A stretch of 13,349 nt of DNA from JBIKVP01 sp044356745. GTDB lineage: Bacteria; Pseudomonadota; Alphaproteobacteria; Rhizobiales; Beijerinckiaceae. Below the pieces are notes generated by a model. The model was not told the DNA's origin. It worked only from the letters and a program-made list of their open reading frames with translations, and made no database searches. Made by a program: the position numbers and the translations under genes. Below, piece after piece: positions 6,748 to 13,349 of this stretch. The DNA is taken from contig JBIKVP010000052.1 in assembly GCA_044356745.1 (NCBI GenBank), forward strand, positions 1 to 13,349. Reading direction: 5' to 3'. Numbering within the stretch: the stretch's first letter is position 1; each line of letters starts with the position of its first letter.

Positions 6748-8076
6748 TTAAGGCGTGTCCTTCCACGCCTTAAACGCTTCGCTAACCGCCCGTTCGCCAG
6801 GAAGTCCCTTCTCAATGGCGAGAACTGCCTTACGACCATTTGCGTAACGGAGCGGGATGTCCATCCACGTTTTCGTTGCTAAAAGATCAAGGTTGCGCGT
6901 GATGTCATTCGGAACATTCGATAATCCGATCAGAAAAACGCCATCTGCAATAGGAACAGGCAAGCCAGCTAAAGGAATGCCGCGTGCGGCTTCGTCAGTT
7001 TTGAACTGAGGCACGCCCGCATCTTTAACCGTGCGCTGCGCAGAGCTTACAACACTCGCCGTTTTTGCGAAGGTCATTTGCAAAATATGAGACGCTGGAA
7101 GGGCAGCATCAGAGTTTTTGCGCAGTAACATGGTGAGTGTTAGTCCGGCATCTGGCAAATCAACATCTGCCCGCAGCGCTACTTCAAGCGGACGTCCTTC
7201 ACTGGAGCTGACCATATCCGTACGCCAAATGGTGCGACCAATATAGGCAGCGTTATCTTTGCCCGGTTCAGTTTCTTCGTACAAAAATGCTTTTTGAGCG
7301 ACAGCAATTTCAGGTTTGGGTGCAAGCGATTGTGCAGGTGGATTAGCGTTTGCTGTGACAGTGCGCTCTGTATTCGCAGTTCCTGTGCGATCTGTAAGGC
7401 GTTCAGCGATTTTTGCATCTGCTTCAAGCGGGCGTGCCGTTGGCTGTTCAATTTGCGGAACAATACTTGGCTTATCGCGGAAATAAATTGCAACCCCTGC
7501 GATTAAAGCGATGGTGCAGCCAAGTGCCGTACCCAAAATCATGCGTCGACGCTGATGATGATTCGTGAGGCTAGGCTCATGCGTATTCATGCGAGGACGC
7601 ATACGCTCTAACTGGCTCTCTAAACCCGCCTCGGCCAAAGATGCAGGGCTTACAAGTGGGGGGGGGGCGGCATCACTGACAGTGCCCTTTTCGTGCTCAT
7701 CATGAAATGCTGAAACGTGAGCACCCGCCACCATGCGTGGACGTGAATCGGGTTGTGATGTGCCTTGCGCTTTAAGAAGGGGAGATTCACTCAAGCCTTC
7801 TTTGGGTGCGACAGGCGGTAAATCAGATGCCGCAGACATCCACGATAATGAAAGCATGTCTGCTGTGCGGGTACGTTCAGCTTCGATTTTACCGATGGCT
7901 TCATCAAGAGCGAGACGCTCGCGCGCGATGTCTGATTCTGAAAGGGCAGGGCGAACCGCACGCAACTGATGATCGAGAGCTACACGCGCTTTTTGATACA
8001 CCGCACGACGTGTCTCGTGGGTATCCTCTTTGAGGCCAGCAATTGCCCGAGAAATAAGAGGGTAATAATCAGCCAT
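6748..8076 (-). CDS. Conserved single-pass membrane protein, unknown function
   Basis: The 442-residue product has three parts. Residues 1-75 are charged and helical (MADYYPLISRAIAGL, then a likely coiled coil to about 68). Residues 80-178 are low-complexity and Pro/Ser-rich. A membrane helix spans about 179-199 (ILGTALGCTIALIAGVAIYF), preceded by basic HQRRR, so the N-terminus should be cytoplasmic. Residues 200-442 would be periplasmic, with a linker to about 262 and a folded beta-rich region after it. I associate this architecture with Hyphomicrobiales hypothetical proteins, but I cannot assign a function. ATG 8076 is chosen for conservation; a TTG at 8085 has a better-placed AAAGG and would add three residues. 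It is probably translationally coupled to the carbamoyltransferase gene. A run of ten C interrupts codons 137-140. Confidence 0.8.
   Translation of the reverse strand: MADYYPLISRAIAGLKEDTHETRRAVYQKARVALDHQLRAVRPALSESDIARERLALDEAIGKIEAERTRTADMLSLSWMSAASDLPPVAPKEGLSESPLLKAQGTSQPDSRPRMVAGAHVSAFHDEHEKGTVSDAAPPPLVSPASLAEAGLESQLERMRPRMNTHEPSLTNHHQRRRMILGTALGCTIALIAGVAIYFRDKPSIVPQIEQPTARPLEADAKIAERLTDRTGTANTERTVTANANPPAQSLAPKPEIAVAQKAFLYEETEPGKDNAAYIGRTIWRTDMVSSSEGRPLEVALRADVDLPDAGLTLTMLLRKNSDAALPASHILQMTFAKTASVVSSAQRTVKDAGVPQFKTDEAARGIPLAGLPVPIADGVFLIGLSNVPNDITRNLDLLATKTWMDIPLRYANGRKAVLAIEKGLPGERAVSEAFKAWKDTP
7658..7667 (-). repeat. C10 homopolymer inside the membrane-protein gene
   Basis: Ten consecutive G on the plus strand are read as ten C in the coding direction, covering Ala137 to Pro140. 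The present length keeps the frame open. Losing one C gives a TAA three codons later. Gaining one gives a TGA about 30 codons later, still before the membrane helix. Tracts of this kind are classic sites of slipped-strand variation, and also of sequencing error. Confidence 0.9.
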
Positions 8077-8206
8077 GTGATTCAATAATGCCTTTCGATA
8101 CTCTTAAGGTGTGGACAATCTACTCCCGAACGTCAAGTGGGAAGAAAAGCGAAGAGCAAGTTCGTTGCACATGATCAATAGAACGCAGGAAATGCAATCG
8201 ACACGT

Positions 8207-8227
8207 AAAATCAAAAATCGTGATTTT
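8207..8227 (-). terminator. AT-rich hairpin downstream of purA
   Basis: AAAATCA (8207-8213) pairs with TGATTTT (8221-8227) across a 7-base loop, 31 bases beyond the purA stop. No extra T run follows on the minus strand, so it is a weak candidate for the purA terminator. Confidence 0.35.
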
Positions 8228-8257
8228 AAGCTTTACATTCTACCTACCACGTCCTGC

Positions 8258-9553
8258 TTAATTCTCAAACGGGTGATGCACAAGAATGGTGTCATTGCGT
8301 TCTGGACTTGTTGAAAGCAGGGCAACGGGCGCGCCAATCAGCTCTTCGATACGACGCACGTATTTAATTGCCTGTGCAGGAAGCTGCGCCCATGAACGCG
8401 CACCTGCGGTTGTGCCTTCCCAACCGTCAAAATCTTCATAAATCGGTTCAACACGCGCTTGTGCTCCCTGACTTGCGGGAAGATGATCAATGGTTTGTCC
8501 ATCAAGGCGATAACCGGTGCAGATTTTAATGGTGTCAAAACCATCGAGAATATCAAGCTTGGTGAGCGCAATGCCATCAATACCTGATGTTTTCACGGTT
8601 TGGCGCACTAAAACAGCATCAAACCAACCACACCGACGCTTGCGGCCTGTGACCGTGCCAAACTCTTTACCACGCTCGCCAATGCGTTGACCTGTTTCAT
8701 CGTGTAATTCAGTGGGGAAAGGACCTTCACCCACACGAGTCGTATACGCTTTGGCAATCCCAAGCACATAGCCAATGGCACGCGGGCCCATACCCGAACC
8801 TGTCGCGGCTTGTCCTGCAACAGTGTTCGATGATGTCACAAATGGATACGTGCCATGATCAATGTCAAGAAGTGCGCCCTGCGCGCCTTCAAAAAGAATA
8901 CGTTTGCCAGCGCGTTTTGCTTCGTCAAGCACCTGCCATGCAGAAGCCATGTAGGGGAGAATGAAAGGTGCGACCGAAGCGAGTTCGTCGTAAATTGTTT
9001 CGAGCTGAAATTCTTCCAGTCCAAAGCCGCGACGCAATGCATTATGGTGGGTGAGTAAACGGCTGATTTTATCTTTAAGTGTATCAAGCTCTGCAAGATC
9101 CATGAGGCGAATGGCTCTGCGTCCCACTTTATCTTCATAAGCTGGGCCAATGCCGCGTTTTGTGGTGCCGATTTTTGTGCCTTCTGATGACGCATTCTCG
9201 CGCAATGCATCAAGCTCGCGGTGAAGCGAGAGAATAAGCGTTGCGTTATCTGCAACAACGAGTGATTCGCGGCTCAGTGTGATCCCTTGTTCATTAAGGC
9301 GTTTGATTTCAGCCATTAAAGCGTGAGGATCAACGACGACCCCATTGCCAATGACGGCGAGTTTATTGGGGCGTACAACGCCAGAGGGGAGGAGCGAGAG
9401 TTTATAAACATTTTCGCCGATAACAAGGGTGTGTCCGGCATTGTGTCCGCCCTGATAGCGCACAACCACATCCGCTTGCTCAGAGAGCCAGTCAACGATT
9501 TTGCCTTTTCCCTCATCGCCCCATTGAGCGCCGACGACGACCACATTGGCCAT
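8258..9553 (-). CDS. purA: Adenylosuccinate synthetase
   Basis: PurA joins IMP and aspartate using GTP to make adenylosuccinate, the committed step to AMP in the cytoplasm. The product is 431 residues, the normal length. The N-terminal P-loop-like GDEGKGK (12-18) carries the catalytic Asp13. GGHNAGHT (35-42) carries the catalytic His41. GTTKRGIGPAYEDK follows, and the C-terminal STSPERNDTIL closes the fold. I chose ATG 9553, which begins the conserved MANVVVVGAQWGDEGK and has an AAGGGTGG ribosome site. The open frame extends 15 codons further, but that part overlaps a leader hairpin and is not conserved-looking. The next gene down starts 182 bases away, so purA is probably its own transcription unit. 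Confidence 0.97.
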   Translation of the reverse strand: MANVVVVGAQWGDEGKGKIVDWLSEQADVVVRYQGGHNAGHTLVIGENVYKLSLLPSGVVRPNKLAVIGNGVVVDPHALMAEIKRLNEQGITLSRESLVVADNATLILSLHRELDALRENASSEGTKIGTTKRGIGPAYEDKVGRRAIRLMDLAELDTLKDKISRLLTHHNALRRGFGLEEFQLETIYDELASVAPFILPYMASAWQVLDEAKRAGKRILFEGAQGALLDIDHGTYPFVTSSNTVAGQAATGSGMGPRAIGYVLGIAKAYTTRVGEGPFPTELHDETGQRIGERGKEFGTVTGRKRRCGWFDAVLVRQTVKTSGIDGIALTKLDILDGFDTIKICTGYRLDGQTIDHLPASQGAQARVEPIYEDFDGWEGTTAGARSWAQLPAQAIKYVRRIEELIGAPVALLSTSPERNDTILVHHPFEN

Positions 9554-9574
9554 AATTCCACCCTTTAAAATATG

Positions 9575-9610
9575 AAAAGCCCCGTCTTGATTGTCCACAA
9601 GATACGGGGC
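9575..9610 (-). terminator. Terminator-like hairpin in the purA leader
   Basis: In the purA direction, a GC-rich stem forms between GCCCCGTATCTTG (complement of 9598-9610) and CAAGACGGGGC (complement of 9579-9589), with a two-base bulge and an 8-base loop. TTTT and then CATATTTT follow. It ends about 22 bases before the purA ATG. It may terminate the CobN-like gene transcript or act as an attenuator of purA, because a good promoter lies upstream of it. Confidence 0.55.
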
Positions 9611-9627
9611 AAGTGATGTGATCTCTA

Positions 9628-9657
9628 ATCATAACCTTGCAGCGTTTTGTGGATCAA
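9628..9657 (-). promoter_or_regulatory. purA: Candidate purA promoter
   Basis: On the minus strand, TTGATC (complement of 9652-9657) and TATGAT (complement of 9628-9633) are separated by 18 bases, a good sigma-70-like pair. The predicted start near 9621 would give a leader of about 68 bases that includes the hairpin at 9579-9610. Confidence 0.4.
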
Positions 9658-9714
9658 ACCAGTGCGAAGGTCAAGATGGATTGAAGAGCGTTTAGGCGCT
9701 CGTCATATCACACA

Positions 9715-12700
9715 CTACGCGAACACCTGAAAACGCTGTGCGAGAAGGGATCGCATGATTTCCCATAACCCTCCAAGACTGAAGATACCAAAGACCAAAG
9801 CATAAAGACCCCAGTTCATTGAAGAATCTGATGTAGGCTGTGCAGCCTCTTGCTTTTCAAGCTTAAGACCCATGACCTGTTGCGCATTAGCTACTTGCTG
9901 TTCAGTTTGAGAGGTGTCTTTCATCTCCTGCTGTTCGCCTTTTTGTGCATCAGGTTTTGCCGCCGCAAGAAGGCCATATCCAGCCGCCTTTTGTGCAATA
10001 AACTCTGCAAATTTCTTGTTCTCAACCAGAAGATCGCGGCTTTGCGCAATTTCTTGATGCGTTTCGACTAGTTTGCGAATGGTCTCTTCGGGGGCATCCC
10101 AATAGCCTTTACGCACAGCCTCCAGCATACGCTCTGAGATCTGGGCGAGCGCGGCTGGATGATGTTCCATAAAGTACTCTTTCATGCCAAGGTTGTGCTT
10201 GTCGGTGACATACACCTCGAAAAATTCCTGCCACTGATCGGCACGTGCGCTTTCGCGATCCATCACGTTCCACCCCCAGAAATTGTTGACGACATCCACC
10301 ATTTTGGTGGCGCCCGAATAACGTTCGTTCATCATTTCTTTGACGTAACGCGGGTGAAAATAGCGCGAGCGCAATTCTTGACTCATAAATTCAGCAACCG
10401 TCTGGTTTTTAAATTCTCGGGTATTTCTCAGATCGGAGATCATCAATTCAGGCGTTTTGCCGTCAAGCTGACGTACCGCAAGACCTATGCCGCCCAAGTA
10501 TTCAAACGGATGATCAATCGAGACAATGCCGTGATTATTGCTTGAGCGTGAGAGCACTGCCGCTTTGGTTCCCTTGAGGGCTTCAGCGTAGAGATTGACA
10601 TCTTCCAACTTGACATTGCGTGTGTCTTCATCAGTGCCAAAGAGCCACGACATGCGGGAAAGATACGTTTTTGCAAGCGTTTCTTCCTTATCCCATGCGC
10701 CAGAGGCAACCGTCGCTTCGGGCAAATTCGTTCCATACACGCCTGACTCATTGCCAAACATGCGCACACGGGCAAGGCGTTTGGCGCGCCCTTCATCAAT
10801 GCCTTTTGCGACAAGAGCGTCCACGACCTTTCGATTGTTGAGGATGAGCGGATTATCCGCCTCCTGCTCCAGCGCGGCGACTTTGTTCACCGCGCCTTGC
10901 AGTAAAGCCAACAATTCGGGCAGATTATCGCGGTAAAGCCCTGTCAGCGATAATACAGTGTCCACACGGGGGCGATCCAGATCTTTACGTGGAATAACCT
11001 TTACGCCCACCACATCTCCACGCTGATTCCAGATGGGTTCTGTGCCGAGCATGTAAAGGATTTGCGCTTCTACCACCCCAAAGTGATTAAGCGTTTCCGT
11101 TGACCAGAGCGAGAATGTGATTTTATCTGGATACTGGCCGTTTTTGGCTTTATAGTTTTCCATCAAATCACGTCCAAGTTTTGATCCTGCTTCCCAAGAG
11201 GCTTTTGTCGGGATTTTGCGAGGGTCAAAGCCATACATATTACGGCCTGTTGGGACAGAATCAGGGTTGCGAAGCGGATCATTCCCCGTTGAAGTAGGCA
11301 CATACCCTGCACGCAAGGCACGCTTGAGACTTTCAAGCTCCAGCGGCTGGGTAAAATTTGCATAATGGCGTCGTGCTTCTTCCAGCATCGGACGCGCTGC
11401 TTCTGGAGCGAACGCAAGATCTGCCTTATTCAATACGGCCTTGCGAAGCGCATCAAACTCCTTAGTTTGTTGAAGTTTCTCAAAAGGCTCTGCCAGAAAT
11501 TCCTGTGGGTCTTGTCCAAAGGCTTTGAGATATTCAGGGCCTAGGATTTGCAGAATAGTGAGCAACGTTTTTTCGTCCTCGGCCACTTTGCCGAAGGTGT
11601 GCATCCCCAAAGGTTGCGGCAACGCCCCCACAGAGTGCAGGTGCTTGTGTACTTTATCGATAAAGCCTTGAAAATCAGCAGCGATTTTTGCGTCATCATA
11701 GCCAACGTCTTTATCGATTTTCAGCTTTTGTGCTTGTGCAATGATTTGCTTTTTGATCGCATCACGCACGCCTCCTTCTTCACCTGTTTCAAGCAGGTGA
11801 AGCGACTCGTGAAATTCTGTAAACTCGCCATACAGACCTGCAGGCGCGAAGGGCGGGGAATTATGCGAAATGGTTGTCGCCCGTCCACGGCGACGGGCAA
11901 TGATGGCTTCACCCACATTGGCTACCGTGTAAGGATAAAAGACAGGCAAGTTCTGAATGGTGGTTTGCGTATCATCAAACACGGAGGCGGCGCGTTCTTT
12001 CCCAGGTGCCCACTCCTGTGTGCCGTGTGTGCCTAAGTGAATAATCGCATCCACTTTTTCTTTTTGCACGATCCCATAATAGACGGCTCTGTAAGCATGA
12101 TGAATCGGTCGTTTTTTATCGTGGGTAATGTCTTCTTCTTCAGAGCGGCGCGCACCCCGCAAGGGTTGTGGTAAAATCGTCAGATTTCCCAACTGCCAGC
12201 GAGGAACAATAAAATCAGCGCGTTCCCCATCCTTTAGAACGAGATAAGTGTCTTCTGGCTTTTCATAGATTTTTGCCATCACGTCTTGCGTTTCTTGAGG
12301 CAACGTCGCCAGAAACGCCTTATATTCTGAAACAGGCACGCGCGTAGCCAGCCCAGCATCCACGAGGCGTTTTAGTTCAGCATCATCTTTGTTACGATAA
12401 TAGGGGCGGATCAGTTTTTTTATGCTTTCGATAACGGCTTTTTCTTCTGTTTCAGGAATGGTATAGCCGTCCTCACGCAAGGTTTTGGCGATCTCAACGA
12501 TGGAGGCTGGCACATTCAAATAGGATGCGGCAAAATTCTCCTCACCTGAGGGTGTATTCCAGACAAACAGCGCGATCTTCTTGTCGGCGTTAGGCTTAAG
12601 GCGCAAATTCGCTTGCTTCATGAGACGCTCTGAAAGTGCGTCTATTTGAGGGGCAATGGGGACAAGCTTTTCATCTCCCCGCCGTTTTGCGCTCACAAGC

Positions 12701-13224
12701 GTGACATCAATGCGTCCAGCCGCTTCACCGAGTGTATAAAACACGCCCTGTCGTCCAACAGGTAAGCCTTCCTGATCTTTGAGCCAATCATCCTCATAGC
12801 CGCTTTGATAGGCAATCGCCTGTAAGACAGGGCGATCCACCATTTTCATCCATTTTTGCTGCTCTTCAACGCTGGTGTACACACCCGTGAACGCAACAAA
12901 AACATCTGGCAGGGATTTGCCGTCTTTCATCACTAAAGCCTGAACTTTGCGCCCATCATTGGGATCCCAGAATGGGAGCGGAAACCCGCCCTTAGCCTCA
13001 ATGCGACGGATCAAGTCATCGATGACGTCCATGTTGTCATTGGCCAACTCAAGACGGTGAAAGCCTATCCCGACCACAGCCTGACCCGCTTTTGGGGCAC
13101 GCCACTTCAGATATTCCTCAAGGGAGGTAATAACTTTATTGGGTGCATCAGGATGATAAAGCGCCTGATCTGGCATTTTAATGGGGTCGGCTGCTGGCAC
13201 GCCTGCGCGTCCCATCACGCTCAC
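9715..13224 (-). CDS. CobN-family metal chelatase, 5'-truncated by IS630
   Basis: CobN is the large subunit of aerobic cobaltochelatase. Relatives such as HmuS are proposed membrane-linked (de)chelatases for heme or other tetrapyrroles. Family features include LYHPDAP (22-28), PRWQLGNLTILPQPLRG (341-357), HLGTHGTQEWAPGKE (396-410) and PTGRNMYGFDPRKIPT (658-673). A Gln/Glu-rich linker (about 1092-1135) leads to one membrane helix (1137-1156) near the C-terminus, a feature I associate with HmuS-like members rather than soluble CobN. At most 1169 residues remain, fewer than is usual, and the frame is open from the IS transposase stop across the junction, so the N-terminus has been lost. GTG 13224 or ATG 13215 (AAGG eight bases upstream) could restart translation. 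No cobS/cobT or exbB-like partner is seen; purA follows. It is probably non-functional, with low certainty. Confidence 0.85.
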   Translation of the reverse strand: MSVMGRAGVPAADPIKMPDQALYHPDAPNKVITSLEEYLKWRAPKAGQAVVGIGFHRLELANDNMDVIDDLIRRIEAKGGFPLPFWDPNDGRKVQALVMKDGKSLPDVFVAFTGVYTSVEEQQKWMKMVDRPVLQAIAYQSGYEDDWLKDQEGLPVGRQGVFYTLGEAAGRIDVTLVSAKRRGDEKLVPIAPQIDALSERLMKQANLRLKPNADKKIALFVWNTPSGEENFAASYLNVPASIVEIAKTLREDGYTIPETEEKAVIESIKKLIRPYYRNKDDAELKRLVDAGLATRVPVSEYKAFLATLPQETQDVMAKIYEKPEDTYLVLKDGERADFIVPRWQLGNLTILPQPLRGARRSEEEDITHDKKRPIHHAYRAVYYGIVQKEKVDAIIHLGTHGTQEWAPGKERAASVFDDTQTTIQNLPVFYPYTVANVGEAIIARRRGRATTISHNSPPFAPAGLYGEFTEFHESLHLLETGEEGGVRDAIKKQIIAQAQKLKIDKDVGYDDAKIAADFQGFIDKVHKHLHSVGALPQPLGMHTFGKVAEDEKTLLTILQILGPEYLKAFGQDPQEFLAEPFEKLQQTKEFDALRKAVLNKADLAFAPEAARPMLEEARRHYANFTQPLELESLKRALRAGYVPTSTGNDPLRNPDSVPTGRNMYGFDPRKIPTKASWEAGSKLGRDLMENYKAKNGQYPDKITFSLWSTETLNHFGVVEAQILYMLGTEPIWNQRGDVVGVKVIPRKDLDRPRVDTVLSLTGLYRDNLPELLALLQGAVNKVAALEQEADNPLILNNRKVVDALVAKGIDEGRAKRLARVRMFGNESGVYGTNLPEATVASGAWDKEETLAKTYLSRMSWLFGTDEDTRNVKLEDVNLYAEALKGTKAAVLSRSSNNHGIVSIDHPFEYLGGIGLAVRQLDGKTPELMISDLRNTREFKNQTVAEFMSQELRSRYFHPRYVKEMMNERYSGATKMVDVVNNFWGWNVMDRESARADQWQEFFEVYVTDKHNLGMKEYFMEHHPAALAQISERMLEAVRKGYWDAPEETIRKLVETHQEIAQSRDLLVENKKFAEFIAQKAAGYGLLAAAKPDAQKGEQQEMKDTSQTEQQVANAQQVMGLKLEKQEAAQPTSDSSMNWGLYALVFGIFSLGGLWEIMRSLLAQRFQVFA

Positions 13225-13231
13225 CTTGATG

Positions 13232-13349
13232 TATACCCCTCACATTTGAAGAGTTGGTGTCTGAAGTATTTTGAAGTTATCGGATAGGCGGTCAACCCAT
13301 AATCGTGCTTTTTGCGGAAAAGTGGTATTCAGGAAGCCAAGGATGGCCT
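13232..13349 (-). mobile_element. 3' end of an IS630-family insertion sequence (right copy)
   Basis: This is an exact inverted copy of 8-125, again ending at a TA, with the element continuing beyond the window. Its insertion point lies inside the CobN-like gene, whose frame begins immediately after it. Because both copies point their transposase 3' ends inwards, they form a long inverted-repeat pair around the segment, provided the window is correctly assembled. Confidence 0.75.
13240..13349 (-). CDS. IS630-family transposase, C-terminal fragment (right copy)
   Basis: This encodes the same transposase tail as the left edge, with the stop at 13242-13240. The TGA is in frame with the CobN-like remnant that follows; only 15 bases separate it from the first possible start (GTG 13224). 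The upstream part of the protein is outside the window. Confidence 0.6.
   Translation of the reverse strand, partial: AILGFLNTTFPQKARLWVDRLSDNFKILQTPTLQM

Noticed and set aside
6747..6839. Longer N-terminus for the carbamoyltransferase (31 extra residues)
   Set aside because: The extra residues are very basic, overlap the upstream gene and precede a well-placed ATG next to the conserved start of the family.
8836..9258. 140-residue minus-strand open frame inside purA
   Set aside because: It is an alternate frame of a clearly conserved gene, and its composition is unlike a real protein.
11548..12036. 162-residue plus-strand open frame opposite the CobN-like gene
   Set aside because: It is antisense to conserved chelatase motifs, with no supporting ribosome site or recognisable family.
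1..13349. Composite transposon carrying the whole segment
   Set aside because: The interior is mostly core housekeeping genes in an order typical of the chromosome, so flanking IS copies at a contig break are the simpler reading.

Overview
The window reads as a chromosomal segment of an alphaproteobacterium, most likely a Hyphomicrobiales (Rhizobiales) relative. This rests on the cluster plsX-fabH-ihfA-merR followed by a proline tRNA, which is familiar in that group, on the style of the protein sequences, and on a membrane protein of a type I associate with that order. Base composition is moderate for the group. Several insertion-sequence remnants suggest a genome with active or recent IS turnover. 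The taxonomic call is inference, not the result of a search.

Layout. Both ends carry the same 118-bp sequence in inverted orientation (8-125 and 13232-13349). It encodes the last residues of an IS630-type transposase and stops at a TA dinucleotide, so the window lies between two converging IS copies. Plus strand: after the left IS come plsX (281-1336), fabH (1349-2335), ihfA (2505-2867), a MerR-type regulator gene (2867-3565) and tRNA-Pro(GGG) (3652-3729). Next is a gene-poor 1.27 kb stretch. It holds a probable broken minus-strand small gene (3960-4149) with a strong terminator, and a dead IS1595-family element (4302-4980). Minus strand: a two-gene unit (8076-5001) of a single-pass membrane protein of unknown function and a NodU/CmcH-type carbamoyltransferase, then purA (9553-8258), then a CobN-family metal chelatase gene (13224-9715). 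The right IS has cut off the 5' end of the chelatase gene.

How the genes work together. plsX and fabH feed phospholipid synthesis and the first condensation of fatty-acid synthesis. ihfA supplies one subunit of the nucleoid protein IHF, and the MerR gene is translationally coupled to it. purA makes adenylosuccinate for AMP synthesis. The membrane protein and carbamoyltransferase genes are one nucleotide apart and probably act together on a cell-surface or secreted product. The CobN-like protein ends in one transmembrane helix, a trait I associate with HmuS-like chelatase/dechelatase relatives tied to TonB-dependent uptake rather than with soluble cobaltochelatase.

The most interesting points are these: a C10 homopolymer in the membrane-protein gene, where either single-base slip stops translation before the membrane helix; the uncharacterised membrane-protein/carbamoyltransferase pair; the decapitated CobN-like gene, open right up to the IS junction; a dead transposase carrying two separate insertions of about 25 nt; a split small gene next to a near-perfect terminator; and a terminator-like hairpin between a good promoter and the purA start. 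I see no CRISPR array, toxin-antitoxin pair or clear defence island.
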